The notes under the pieces: model-generated | Seen by the model: the letters and a program-made list of their open reading frames with translations, nothing else | Told to the model about the DNA's origin: nothing | Databases searched by the model: none | In this document: positions 44,434 to 52,974 of the stretch, in pieces | How positions within the stretch are numbered: the stretch's first letter is position 1 | How the letters are laid out: the number at the start of each line of letters is the position of its first letter | Translations under genes and position numbers: made by a program | NCBI GenBank assembly: GCA_017545165.1 | Contig: JAFWQQ010000025.1 | Span: 1 to 53,727, forward strand | Length of the DNA: 53,727 nucleotides | Source: Oscillospiraceae bacterium | GTDB lineage: Bacteria > Bacillota > Clostridia > Oscillospirales > Oscillospiraceae | Direction: 5' to 3'

Positions 44434-44462
44434 AGTATATGGGCTGGGAGGGCTTCCGTCAA
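44434..44462 (-). promoter_or_regulatory. Promoter of the Na/Pi symporter gene
   Basis: On the minus strand, TTGACG (44457-44462), 17 bp and TATACT (44434-44439), 45 bp upstream of the start. Confidence 0.8.
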
Positions 44463-44651
44463 GTCCCGCAAAAAGACGAAAATCCCGGACGCTTTTCTGG
44501 ACCTTTCGCCGCTTTTTGTGCTTTTTGCACACATTTCGGACAAGAATGGACAGCGGCGGCGCTCCGGGGAAAGGCAGGGCCGTATCATTTCCAGTTTACC
44601 ATACAAGGGCCGCGGGGACAATGCCTAATTGTCATTTTCCCCCGAAACCAA

Positions 44652-44688
44652 ACAAAAAAACGCTGCCCGGCTCGTCCGGGCAGCGTTT
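44652..44688 (-). terminator. Terminator of the purine permease gene
   Basis: AAACGCTGCCCGG (44658-44670) with CCGGGCAGCGTTT (44676-44688). A run of A on the plus strand gives a U-tract on the minus strand. Confidence 0.87.
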
Positions 44689-44709
44689 GGCTTGGATGTG
44701 GTTTTCGGA

Positions 44710-46146
44710 TCAGAGGGCCAGGAAGAACTTCACCAGGAAGATCAGGCTCAGCACATAGGTCAGGATGGAGACCTCCCTGGCCTTGCCGGTGACCAGCTTG
44801 ATGACGGTGAAGCAGATCAGGGCCAGGCCGATGCCGTGGCCGATGGAGCCGGAGATGGGCATGGCCAGCAGCATGACCGCCACGGGCAGCATCTGGGTGA
44901 TGTCCTCGAAGTCGATCTTCTTCAGGTTCGCCAGCATCAGGATGCCCACGTAGATCAGGGCAGCGGAGGTGGCGGGGCCGGGGATGATGGCAGCGATGGG
45001 GGCGATGAACATGCACAGCAGGAACAGGATGCCGGTGGTAAGGGCGGTGAGGCCGGTGCGGCCGCCGGCTTCCACGCCGGAGGCGGACTCCACGAAAGTG
45101 GTGACGGTGGAGGTTCCGGTGACGGAGCCCACCACGGTGCCCACAGCGTCGGACAGCAGGGCTTCCTTCATCTGGGGCATCTCGCCCTTCTCGTTGAGCA
45201 TGTTGGCCCGGGAGGCGGTGCCCACCAGGGTGCCGATGGTATCGAACATGTCGATGATGCAGAAGGTGATGACCAGGGTGATGATGGTGAACCAGCCGAT
45301 GTTGGCCACGCCGGCGAAGTTCAGCTTGAAGAGGGTGGTCTGGGCCATGTCGGCGAAGGGAGGCACGAAGGAGGCGGTCTTCAGGCCCTCAAAGGGATTG
45401 GTGCCCAGGAAGATGGCCTGGCCGGCCCAGTGGAGCACGGAGGCGGCCAGCATGCCGTAGAGCACGGAGCCCTTGACCTTCTTGTGGTCCAGGGCCACGA
45501 TGATGAAGAGACCGAAGAACATGGTGACCACGGCCAGGACCATCTGAGGATAAACTTCAGCCATGGTTTCCTTGGCATAGGAAGCGGTCAGCGCGCCGAA
45601 GAAGTCCCGCATGGCGAAGAAGGGACCGCCCTTGGAGCCGTAGAGGCTGACGTTGGAGCCCAGGCCGATGTTCATCAGCATCAGGCCGATGGCCGGGCCG
45701 ATGCCCAGGCGAACGCCCAGAGGGATGGCCTCCACGATCTTCTCGCGGACATTGAAGATGGACAGGACGATGAAAACCAGGCCTTCGATGAAGATGATGA
45801 CCAGGGCGGTCTGGAAGGCCTCGGTGTAGGTCATCTCCGCGCCGTTCAGGGCGGCCAGGGAGACGATGCTGCCCACGACCACGGCAAAGAAACTGTTCAG
45901 ACCCATGCCGGGGGCCATGGCGAAGGGCTTGTTGGCCAGGAAGGCCATGCAGAGGGTGCCGATGGCGGAGGCGATGCAGGTGGCCAGGAAGACGCCGTTC
46001 CACAGCGGAGTGCCCACGGCAAAGCCGGTGAGCAGGTTGGGGTTCAGGGCGATGATGTAGGCCATGGTCATGAAGGTGGTCAGGCCTGCCACGATCTCCG
46101 TGCGGACGCTGGTGCCGTTTTCTTTCAGCTTAAAGATCTTTTCCAT
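44710..46146 (-). CDS. NCS2-family purine (hypoxanthine/guanine/adenine) permease
   Basis: 478 residues, about 12-14 membrane segments, AzgA/PbuG branch of the NCS2 transporters importing purine bases by ion symport. It starts EKIFKLKENGTSVRTEIVAG, with MAYIIALNPNLL near 28, NKPFAMAPGMGLNSFFA near 72, FDTIGTLVGTASRANML near 302 and TSTVTTFVESASGVEAGGRT near 347. These are all AzgA-type signatures. ATG 46146 follows GAGGAGG. The leader of about 75 nt is too short for a purine riboswitch plus expression platform, and I saw none. Confidence 0.94.
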   Translation of the reverse strand: MEKIFKLKENGTSVRTEIVAGLTTFMTMAYIIALNPNLLTGFAVGTPLWNGVFLATCIASAIGTLCMAFLANKPFAMAPGMGLNSFFAVVVGSIVSLAALNGAEMTYTEAFQTALVIIFIEGLVFIVLSIFNVREKIVEAIPLGVRLGIGPAIGLMLMNIGLGSNVSLYGSKGGPFFAMRDFFGALTASYAKETMAEVYPQMVLAVVTMFFGLFIIVALDHKKVKGSVLYGMLAASVLHWAGQAIFLGTNPFEGLKTASFVPPFADMAQTTLFKLNFAGVANIGWFTIITLVITFCIIDMFDTIGTLVGTASRANMLNEKGEMPQMKEALLSDAVGTVVGSVTGTSTVTTFVESASGVEAGGRTGLTALTTGILFLLCMFIAPIAAIIPGPATSAALIYVGILMLANLKKIDFEDITQMLPVAVMLLAMPISGSIGHGIGLALICFTVIKLVTGKAREVSILTYVLSLIFLVKFFLAL

Positions 46147-46220
46147 GTTTTCCTCCTCTTATTTCTCTTTTCGATTTTGGGAATCGAGCGCCTGGATGGG
46201 AATGGAAAAAACACGTTCCT

Positions 46221-46249
46221 ATTGTAGAAAAAGACGATGGGAAAATCAA
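46221..46249 (-). promoter_or_regulatory. Promoter of the purine permease gene
   Basis: On the minus strand, TTGATT (46244-46249), 17 bp and TACAAT (46221-46226). Confidence 0.75.
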
Positions 46250-46284
46250 TTATCAGAAGCGCCAAAAATCAAGGCAAAAAAGCT

Positions 46285-46313
46285 TTGACCCTTGGGGATT
46301 CTTGTGCTATCAT
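46285..46313 (+). promoter_or_regulatory. Promoter of the FUSC-HAD gene
   Basis: TTGACC (46285-46290), 17 bp and TATCAT (46308-46313), 54 bp upstream of ATG 46367; divergent from the permease promoter. Confidence 0.75.
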
Positions 46314-46366
46314 ACTGCAAACACGCGAGCGCCCGAAAGAGGCGGAACGGGAGAGAGGAGGAGATC

Positions 46367-47689
46367 ATGAGTCAACGAAAAGACCGGCTGCGGTGCCCTT
46401 CCGCCCTGGACCGGGTGCTGCCGCCCCTGGGGCAGCGCATCGTGAAGACTGCCGTCGCGGTGTTTCTCTGCCTGCTCTACTACTGGCTGCGGGGCTATCG
46501 GGGCCAGGACATGCCCACGGAGGCGGCCATCACCGCCATCATCTGCATGCAGCCCTATGTGCGGGACAGCCGGGACTATGCCGTCAGCCGCATGACCGGA
46601 ACCCTGATCGGGGCGGTCTGGGGCCTGCTGCTTCTGCTGCTTCTCCTGGCCTTCCCTGGGCCGGCCGCCCGGCTCTTCAGCGTCTATGGGCTCATGGCCC
46701 TGGGCGTGCTGGCCTCGCTCTACACGGCGGTGCTGCTGCGGCGGCCCGACGCCTCCTGCCAGGCGGCCATCGTGTTCTTGTGCCTCGTCATCACCTTCCC
46801 GGACATTGAAAACCCCATGGGTCAGTTGGGCGACCGGATCCTGGGGGTGCTGCTGGGCACGGTCGTCGCCATCGGCGTGAACTATTTCCGCCTGCCCAGG
46901 AGCAGGCGGCGGGACCGGGTCTTCTTCCTGCGGACCCGGGATCTGGCGCCGGACCGTTTCTCCCAGATCCCTGCGGCGGCCCTCTACCGGCTGAATACGC
47001 TTCTGCGGGACGGGGCGAAGATCTGCCTGATCTCCGAGCACGCGCCGGCCTTTTTTACCCTGCAGATGAACGAGACCAACTCTGCCGTGCCCCTGATCGT
47101 CATGGGCGGCGCCGCCATTTACGATGCGGAGGAAAACCGCTATCTCTATGCCGAGACCATCCGCCCCGTGGACTTTCGCCGGTTGCTGGACCATCTGGAG
47201 AGGAAAGGCCTGAGCTGCTTTCTCTATACCGTCCACGGACACAAGACCCGGATCTTCCATCAGGGCCAGATGCGGGAGGAGGAGCTGGTGATCTTCAAGC
47301 GCATGAAGCGCTCTCCCTACCGGGACTATCTGGAGGACCGCCAGGCGGACCCGGAGGAGATCGTCTACCTGAAGCTCATCGGCACCTCGCGGGAGGCGGA
47401 GCGCTGGCAGCAGCAGCTCCAGTCCTTCCTGCGCAGCCGCCATCTCCGCGGCGTCGTTCGGGCCGAGGCCGGGACCCGGGGGATCAGCAGTCTGTATATC
47501 TATTCCGACAAGGTCTCCGTGAAGCTGGCGCAGAGCCGGGTGATGGAGCTGCTGCGGGAAAAATACGGCGAGCTGCAGCCGGTGGAGGTCTATCTGGACC
47601 GGCCTTACGAGACCGAACACGACGCGCTGCACCTGCTGCACCGTCTGGAGAAGCTCTACGAGCCGGTCCGCCTCCCCTGGCGAAAATAG
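46367..47689 (+). CDS. FUSC/aromatic-acid-exporter-like membrane domain fused to a degenerate HAD domain
   Basis: 440 residues. The N-terminal part (about 20-178) has 5-6 membrane helices of the FUSC/ArAE type (TEAAITAIICMQPYVRDSRD near 51, RMTGTLIGAVWG near 75). The C-terminal half (about 184-400) follows the layout of a Cof-type HAD phosphatase: VPLIVMGGAAIYDAEENRYL near 241, KRSPYRDYLED near 314 and EEIVYLKLIG near 330. Where active HADs have DxDGT after the first strand, this protein has RVFFLRTRDLAPD (184-196), so the nucleophilic Asp is missing. The C-terminal domain is therefore probably a non-catalytic binding module. ATG 46367 follows GAGAGGAGG. Confidence 0.75.
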   Translation: MSQRKDRLRCPSALDRVLPPLGQRIVKTAVAVFLCLLYYWLRGYRGQDMPTEAAITAIICMQPYVRDSRDYAVSRMTGTLIGAVWGLLLLLLLLAFPGPAARLFSVYGLMALGVLASLYTAVLLRRPDASCQAAIVFLCLVITFPDIENPMGQLGDRILGVLLGTVVAIGVNYFRLPRSRRRDRVFFLRTRDLAPDRFSQIPAAALYRLNTLLRDGAKICLISEHAPAFFTLQMNETNSAVPLIVMGGAAIYDAEENRYLYAETIRPVDFRRLLDHLERKGLSCFLYTVHGHKTRIFHQGQMREEELVIFKRMKRSPYRDYLEDRQADPEEIVYLKLIGTSREAERWQQQLQSFLRSRHLRGVVRAEAGTRGISSLYIYSDKVSVKLAQSRVMELLREKYGELQPVEVYLDRPYETEHDALHLLHRLEKLYEPVRLPWRK

Positions 47690-47695
47690 AGAATA

Positions 47696-47751
47696 CCACA
47701 CAACAAACGAATCCCTGCTTCCGAAGAGGCAGGGATTCGTTTGTTGTGTGG
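47696..47751. terminator. Bidirectional terminator between convergent genes
   Basis: A perfect 23-bp stem (47696-47718 with 47729-47751) and 10-base loop. It serves the FUSC-HAD gene (+) and the coiled-coil operon (-). Confidence 0.85.
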
Positions 47752-47755
47752 TCGA

Positions 47756-49537
47756 TCAGAGATAGTACATCGCCTCGGCCAGGAGCCGGCCGTCTTCGGT
47801 CAGCGTCAGGATCAGGAGCAGGTGCAGGTCGTCCTCCACCGGGTCGAAGGAGCTGCTGTGGCCGGTGACGTAGGAGAGATAATTCAGATCCACGGCATAG
47901 CGCCCGTCGCCCAGATCCGTGATGCTGTTGACCCGGACGGAATCGAGCTCCGCTTTCCTGGCGGCGGAGTAACCCAGACCCTCAAAGGCGTCCTTCAGGC
48001 GGCCGGCCAGGAGACTGTCGGGCAGGACCAGGGGCTTGAGCTGCTGGTAGTAGTAATTGGCGGAATCGTGGATGTCCGCGGAGAAGAGGAGGAAGAGCTC
48101 GCAGAAGTCAGGCAGGAAGGCCTCGATCTGTTCGCGGATCTCCTCCGGGCAGCGGTCCAGGAACAGACTCTCGCTCAGATCCTCTGCGGGGATCTCCTGG
48201 CCCTTTTCGTTCAGGATCCGGAGCGCAGGCTCGCCGATAAAGGGCGGTGTCTCATAGCGGACCAGGCCAGGCAGGCTCTCCATGAACTCCGGGCAGGCGG
48301 AAAAGGTCTCGTATGGGAGACCCTCTTCCCGGATCCATTCGCTTCCCAGCAGCGTGGTGTCAAAGTAGACCTGATAGTCCGCCGGGACGGTGATGCTGGC
48401 AGTGGTGAAGTAGTTGGAGATGTCACAGCCGGAGAAGTCAAAGCGCTCCTCCACCGCCGTCCAGACCGGGAGGTCGGCGTCGGCCCCGGCAAGGGGCTCA
48501 AAAGCCACGCTTCCGATCAGCTGCCCATCCGCGGTCCAGATCCGGAAGGCGAGATGGTCTTCCCGGGTCTCCTCCGGGTCTTTCCCGAGAAGGGCGGTCG
48601 AAAGCAGCTCGGTCAGCAGGACGGTTTTCAGCTCTTCATTCTCACCCAGGCTCTCCGGAAGCGCAGCTTCCAGCGCCGCCGCTGGAAGCGCCTCCCGAAG
48701 GGCGTCCTGATAGAGCAGGGGAGCCTTGGCGGCGGCAAGCTGCGCTCTCAGCGTGTTAAGCTGGCCGTTCTTTCCGGCGATTTCTGCGTCGAGATCCCGA
48801 AGCTGGGCGTCCCGTTCCGCGTCCTCGGCGTCGAGATCCTCAATCTGCGCGTCCCTGGCGGTGATTTCCGTATTCAGCGTGTCGATCCGGGCGTCCTTCT
48901 CCGCGTTCTCGGCGGTGAGGGTCTCGATCTGCGTGTCCTTGGCTGCGCTGTAAACCGGGAGGTTCTCGCTGAGATCGGCGATCTGTGTGTCCTTGGCGGC
49001 GTTCTCGGCGGTGAGTGTGTCGATCTGGGCGTCCTTGGCCGCGTTGTCGGCGACAAGGCTTTCGATTTTGGCGTCCGCATCCGCCCTGTCGGCAGCAAGA
49101 CCCTCGATTTGAGCGTCCCTGTCGGCGTTCTCGGCGCTGAGACTATCGACCAGGGCGGCCTTTTCGGCGCTCTCGGCGCTGAGACCTTCGATCTGCGTGT
49201 CCTTCTCGGCGCTGTCGGCCCGGAGGGCGGCAAGCTGTGCGTCCAGCTCCCCGCTGTGGGCGCTTCGAGCGTCGAGCTGTGCGCCCTTCTCTGCGTTCTC
49301 GGCCATCAGGGTCTGGTTGCTTTCAAGGAGCTTGGCGCCCTCGTCCTGCAGCTTCTGGAGGACCAGGCGGGAGAAGGAACCGGAATAGAGGCCGAAGGAC
49401 AGGCCCACGACCAATAATACCGCCAAAAGCAGAACGAGGATGCTCCAGCCGGAATTTTTGGAGCGGGAACCCTTTTTGCGCCGGGGGGCAGCCGGTGCGG
49501 ACTCGACGGCGGAGAGATCAATTTCCTTTTCAATCAT
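47756..49537 (-). CDS. Membrane-anchored coiled-coil protein, unknown C-terminal domain
   Basis: 593 residues, function not recognised. A short cytoplasmic basic segment (RRKKGSRSKNSG near 19), one membrane helix (about 31-50) and a coiled coil (about 55-275) of 7/14-residue units such as AEKDTQIEGLSAES and AAKDAQIDTLTAEN. A unique alpha/beta C-terminal domain (about 280-593) has no motif I can name. Orientation by positive charge puts the coiled coil and C-terminus outside. Its ATG overlaps the stop of the upstream NAGPA gene by 8 bp, indicating coupling. It may form a coiled-coil complex with that protein, which shares the repeat unit. Confidence 0.7.
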   Translation of the reverse strand: MIEKEIDLSAVESAPAAPRRKKGSRSKNSGWSILVLLLAVLLVVGLSFGLYSGSFSRLVLQKLQDEGAKLLESNQTLMAENAEKGAQLDARSAHSGELDAQLAALRADSAEKDTQIEGLSAESAEKAALVDSLSAENADRDAQIEGLAADRADADAKIESLVADNAAKDAQIDTLTAENAAKDTQIADLSENLPVYSAAKDTQIETLTAENAEKDARIDTLNTEITARDAQIEDLDAEDAERDAQLRDLDAEIAGKNGQLNTLRAQLAAAKAPLLYQDALREALPAAALEAALPESLGENEELKTVLLTELLSTALLGKDPEETREDHLAFRIWTADGQLIGSVAFEPLAGADADLPVWTAVEERFDFSGCDISNYFTTASITVPADYQVYFDTTLLGSEWIREEGLPYETFSACPEFMESLPGLVRYETPPFIGEPALRILNEKGQEIPAEDLSESLFLDRCPEEIREQIEAFLPDFCELFLLFSADIHDSANYYYQQLKPLVLPDSLLAGRLKDAFEGLGYSAARKAELDSVRVNSITDLGDGRYAVDLNYLSYVTGHSSSFDPVEDDLHLLLILTLTEDGRLLAEAMYYL

Positions 49538-51125
49538 TGCTGTCCCTCCCCTCTTTCAAAACGACCCAGCTGGTGGGGATATACCGGACGTTGATGACAT
49601 TGGCCCGGTTGTTGATGTATTCGCCCTCATACCACATCATGGTGGAGGAGCCGCCGTCCATATTGCTGGCGTTCACCGCGCCGAAGCGCAGCATCAGCTC
49701 CGCCTCGTCCCGGAAGCTGCAGCCGATCCGGGAGGGCTGCCGTCCCTCCACCGCCAGCAGCAGGATCGCCCCGTCGGAGCGCTGGCCGATGGCGGTGCGG
49801 GGGTTCAGACCGCTGTACAGTCTGTCCTCCGGGCCAAGCTCACCGTCCTTGACCAGGATGGGGCCGGGACGGAAGCAGCAGCCGTCCCGGATATGCAGAG
49901 CCTGCGCCTCCTCGACGGTGGGGACGCCCACGTGGAGGACGTTCTCATCGTCGATGCCGGTGAAGTAGTAGCCCATGCCCTGACCGCCGCAGTAGAGCTC
50001 GCCGTGGGAGAAGATCGTGGTGTCGGGCAGGGAACCGTCGCCGCGGCCGCCGGGATCGGAAAAGCTGCCGCCGTTGATGCCGGCAACGCCGTCCTCTTTC
50101 TCAACAAAATGCTGCACATCGTAGCCGTAGGCGCCCAGCATTTTGGGCTCACAGCTCAGCACCACCCTGGAGGGATCCAGGACGATGAGCATATAGCCGG
50201 TGAACTTGCCCCGGATGGGCACCAGAATGAGGCCGTCTCCGTCCTCGTCCACATAGCCCCAGGCGTCCGGCTGGGGAGACTGGGGCTCGTCAGAGGAAGC
50301 TGCGGGTTCGAAAACGGGGTTCTCGGGAACCTGCGCGACGGCAGCGGCGATCTGCTCGCGCAGGGCGTCTGCTTCGCCGTCCATGCCGGCGCTGGCTTCG
50401 GTCTTGGCCTGGATTTCAGCGTCCTTCCGGGCGATTTCGCCGTTGAGGGCGTCGATCCGGGCGTCCTTGTCGGCAAGCTCGCCGTTGAGGGCGTCGATCC
50501 GGGCGTATTTGTCGATGCCCTCGGTGCTGAGGGCGTCGATCCGGGCGTCCTTTTCGGCAAGCTCGCCGTTGAGGGCGCTGAGCTGGGCGTCCTTGTCGGC
50601 GGCGTCGGCGCTGAGCGTCTCCAGCTGCGCGGCCTTGCCGGCGTTCTCGTCAGAGAGCTCCTGGAGTCTCGCGTCCTGATCGGTATCCTCGGTGCCGAGG
50701 GCGTCGATCCGGGCGTCTTTGTCGGCCAGGCCGGCGGTGAGCGCCTCGATCTGCGCATCCTTGTCGGCACGGTCGGCGCTGAGATCGATGATCCGGGCGT
50801 CCTTGTCCGCATTGTCGGCGGTGAGCGCCTCGATCTGCGCATCCTTGTCGGTGATTTCCTTTTCGACGGCGGCAAGCCGGGCGTCTTTTTCGCTCCCCTC
50901 GGCGGACAGGGCGAGGCGGAGCTCCTCCTGCTGCCGGTTCTCCTCCAGCTGGGTCTCGATGGCGGCGCGGACCTCACTGTCGGAAAAATAGCCGACGAGC
51001 CCCGCCGCGATCAGCAGCAGCATCAGGGAGGAGGCAATGAGGACCCAGACCCAGGTCCGGATTTTGGAACGCCGCTTGCGCCTGTGCTTGGCGGCAGCGG
51101 CCTTGGGAGACGGTTTCTGTGTCAT
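49530..51125 (-). CDS. Membrane-anchored coiled-coil phosphodiester glycosidase (NAGPA/DUF2233) protein
   Basis: 531 residues. Basic cytoplasmic N-terminus, membrane helix about 24-46, coiled coil about 55-262 built on 14-residue units (ADKDARIDALNGEL), then a NAGPA-type catalytic domain (about 300-522). Family motifs are well kept: AGINGGSFSDPGG near 348, GPILVKDGEL at 421-430, NPRTAIGQRSDGAILLLAVE at 441-460, and NASNMDGGSSTMMWYEG at 485-501. NAGPA-like enzymes hydrolyse phosphodiester-linked sugars; here an extracellular substrate such as an envelope polymer is inferred. ATG 51125 is 127 bp after its promoter. It leads a two-gene operon with 47756-49537. Confidence 0.87.
   Translation of the reverse strand: MTQKPSPKAAAAKHRRKRRSKIRTWVWVLIASSLMLLLIAAGLVGYFSDSEVRAAIETQLEENRQQEELRLALSAEGSEKDARLAAVEKEITDKDAQIEALTADNADKDARIIDLSADRADKDAQIEALTAGLADKDARIDALGTEDTDQDARLQELSDENAGKAAQLETLSADAADKDAQLSALNGELAEKDARIDALSTEGIDKYARIDALNGELADKDARIDALNGEIARKDAEIQAKTEASAGMDGEADALREQIAAAVAQVPENPVFEPAASSDEPQSPQPDAWGYVDEDGDGLILVPIRGKFTGYMLIVLDPSRVVLSCEPKMLGAYGYDVQHFVEKEDGVAGINGGSFSDPGGRGDGSLPDTTIFSHGELYCGGQGMGYYFTGIDDENVLHVGVPTVEEAQALHIRDGCCFRPGPILVKDGELGPEDRLYSGLNPRTAIGQRSDGAILLLAVEGRQPSRIGCSFRDEAELMLRFGAVNASNMDGGSSTMMWYEGEYINNRANVINVRYIPTSWVVLKEGRDSND
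49670..49671 (-). other. Region marker: C-terminal NAGPA motif of the coiled-coil glycosidase
   Basis: The MDGGSS-encoding segment lies at about 49645-49670 on the minus strand. It is noted only to let a reader locate the predicted active site within the gene above. Confidence 0.4.
50340..50960 (-). repeat. 42-bp coding repeats in the coiled-coil glycosidase gene
   Basis: Tandem 42-bp units encode 14-residue pairs of heptads (xxKDARIDALxxEx). Adjacent copies near 50440-50590 are almost identical at the DNA level. Related units occur in 48840-49250 of the neighbouring gene. Confidence 0.85.
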
Positions 51126-51202
51126 AACGGACGTCCTCTTTCTATGGAGAATCCCGGAGAGAAAAGCGCTCGAAACGCTTCCTCCGGGGCTTGGCGCGAG
51201 CT

Positions 51203-51242
51203 TCTTTCCCGATCTCCGGTCCTCAAGAGATCGGGAAAGAAA
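51203..51242 (-). promoter_or_regulatory. Leader hairpin of the coiled-coil operon
   Basis: A 14-bp perfect stem (TTCTTTCCCGATCT at 51203-51216 with 51229-51242) lies between promoter and start codon. There is no U-tract, so it is not a standard terminator. It may be a regulatory or stabilising 5'-UTR structure. Confidence 0.55.
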
Positions 51243-51251
51243 CCTGTTTCA

Positions 51252-51280
51252 GTATAGCAGGGCGGCGGAGAAAAGACAAC
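51252..51280 (-). promoter_or_regulatory. Promoter of the coiled-coil glycosidase operon
   Basis: On the minus strand, TTGTCT (51275-51280), 17 bp and TATACT (51252-51257). It gives a leader of about 120 nt. Confidence 0.75.
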
Positions 51281-51334
51281 GGCCTTTTTCCAAAACCCGC
51301 CGGAGGAAGCCCTTGAACGCTCCCCCGGAAAGCT

Positions 51335-52681
51335 TCAACCCAAAAGTCTCAGCGCCGTCATCAGCTGTTCGTCGGCGGAAGTGTCGCTGTTATACACGAT
51401 TAAATCCGGGACGACCCCGCCCGCCGCGCAGATATCTACGCCGATGGGGGTCAGATAGGTCTTGGTGGACAGGCGGATCGCGCTGCCGTCGGAAAGCGGG
51501 ATGGTCTCCTGGATGCGGGTGTTTCCGAAGGTCGGCTCGCCCATCACCGTGGCCCAGCCCCACTCCTTCAGCACCGCCGCGCAGAGCTCCGCCTCGCCAA
51601 AGGTGCCGGTGTTGATCAGCACGCAGGTGGGTATCTGCAGATTCATGGAGTCCGACTCCGCGACAGAGATCTCGCCCTCCCTGGCTTTCACGGAAAAGAG
51701 GCGTCCCGCGGGCAGCAGATAGTCCAGCAGGACGGCAGCCTCGGAGGGGAGCCCGCCAGCGTTGTTGCGCAGGTCGATGACCAGGCAGCCCGCTCCCTGG
51801 CGCAGCAGGGACTCGATGGCGTCCACCGCGGCCTGGCCGCTGCCGGCCTCGAAGTTGTGGATCTGGACATAGGCCGCGCCGGTTTTCTCCAGACGGCAAT
51901 TCACCGCCTCGGCGTTCCCGTTGGTGCAGTCCACCTCGATGCGGCCCTGTCCGTTCAACATATCCAGCACGAATTTGCCGTTCAGCTTGGAGCGGATCAG
52001 GGCGCGCGCATCCTCTGCGGAATAATCCGTAAGGCTGACCCCGTCCACCGCTCTGATGATCATGCCGGGCCTCAGGCCGGAAAGGGAGGCCGGGGAGCCC
52101 GGATCCACGGAGATCACCTGAAAGCCGCCGGCGGCAGCGTCCTTTACGATGGAAAAGCCGATGTCCGCATAGTCGTCGGAGACGGACAGCTGATAGGCCC
52201 GATACTCGTCGGCGGTCATGTAATAGCTCCAGGGATCGTTCAGACTGGCGACCATGGAGGCCGGGGCGGCGGCGGTCAGGCTGGCCTTGTCCACCGGGTC
52301 GAGGCTGCGCTCATCCAGCACCGTTTCGACTTCCAGCAGGAGCTCCAGCTCGGGATCCGGATTTCCGAAGAGCTCTCCCCACCGCCGGATGTCCCCTTCG
52401 GCGCGGCCGCCCGCACTTTGAGAGCCGCAGCCCGTCTGGCGGGCGACGAGCTGCCCGGCCCTGACGGGATCGCTTTCGCTCTCGGCCTCGAGGGAGCGGA
52501 TGCGCTGTGCCTGCTGCGCGTTTTCCTGCGCCAGAGAGCGGAGCTCTGCGCGGTAGGAATTGCCGGCGTTCAGGCCGAACACGACGCTGCCGATCAGGAG
52601 AAGCGCCAGGATCCCGGACAGGACGATCCAAACCGTGCCCTTGGATGTGACGCTCGTCGTGGAAGACGCGTTCTGTTTCAT
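51335..52681 (-). CDS. S41-family (C-terminal processing) peptidase homologue, catalytic residues missing
   Basis: 448 residues. Membrane helix about 16-37, short coiled coil 42-68, PDZ domain about 160-250 (FQVISVDPGSPASLSGLRPG) and S41 core (CLVIDLRNNAGGLPSEAAVL near 310). In active enzymes the Ser lies in NxGSASASE and the Lys in TFGKG. Here the matching sequences are NTGTFGEAE (Gly362 at the Ser position) and PTFGNTRIQ (Asn387 at the Lys position). Their 25-residue spacing is the same as between the Ser and Lys of D1-processing protease. It is probably a binding or scaffold protein. ATG 52681 has AAAGAAGGAC upstream. Own promoter; same strand as the coiled-coil operon downstream. Confidence 0.88.
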   Translation of the reverse strand: MKQNASSTTSVTSKGTVWIVLSGILALLLIGSVVFGLNAGNSYRAELRSLAQENAQQAQRIRSLEAESESDPVRAGQLVARQTGCGSQSAGGRAEGDIRRWGELFGNPDPELELLLEVETVLDERSLDPVDKASLTAAAPASMVASLNDPWSYYMTADEYRAYQLSVSDDYADIGFSIVKDAAAGGFQVISVDPGSPASLSGLRPGMIIRAVDGVSLTDYSAEDARALIRSKLNGKFVLDMLNGQGRIEVDCTNGNAEAVNCRLEKTGAAYVQIHNFEAGSGQAAVDAIESLLRQGAGCLVIDLRNNAGGLPSEAAVLLDYLLPAGRLFSVKAREGEISVAESDSMNLQIPTCVLINTGTFGEAELCAAVLKEWGWATVMGEPTFGNTRIQETIPLSDGSAIRLSTKTYLTPIGVDICAAGGVVPDLIVYNSDTSADEQLMTALRLLG

Positions 52682-52738
52682 GATAAAGTCCTTCTTTCTG
52701 TTTGAAATGGGATACGCTGCGGGGGAAATCTTTCTTCC

Positions 52739-52767
52739 GGTATAACAGGGACAAAGCCGCCTGGCAA
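52739..52767 (-). promoter_or_regulatory. Promoter of the S41-like gene
   Basis: On the minus strand, TTGCCA (52762-52767), 17 bp and TATACC (52739-52744), 58 bp upstream of the start. Confidence 0.65.
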
Positions 52768-52974
52768 CACGGCCTCGCCGTTTTTTCTCTCCAAAAAGCC
52801 TGTCTCAAAGCGCGCTGTGTGGATGCTGCGCCAAGGGAAACGACGCTTCAATCGGCGAGAGCTGTTTTTCCGGAAGATGCCGCAGGCGATGGGATCATCG
52901 TTACCCCAAGCGAAGGCGCTCGTTCTGAAAACGCTTCCAAGCCCTTCGTTCTGCACAAGGGAGAGGTCAGACTG

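Noticed and set aside
46147-46220. Purine riboswitch before the NCS2 permease
   Set aside because: The leader is too short and lacks the conserved aptamer loops.
47741-51257. Plus-strand ORFs opposite the coiled-coil genes
   Set aside because: Repeats such as GVLGAETID are antisense readings of the 42-bp coding units; the minus strand has domains, membrane helices and ribosome-binding sites.
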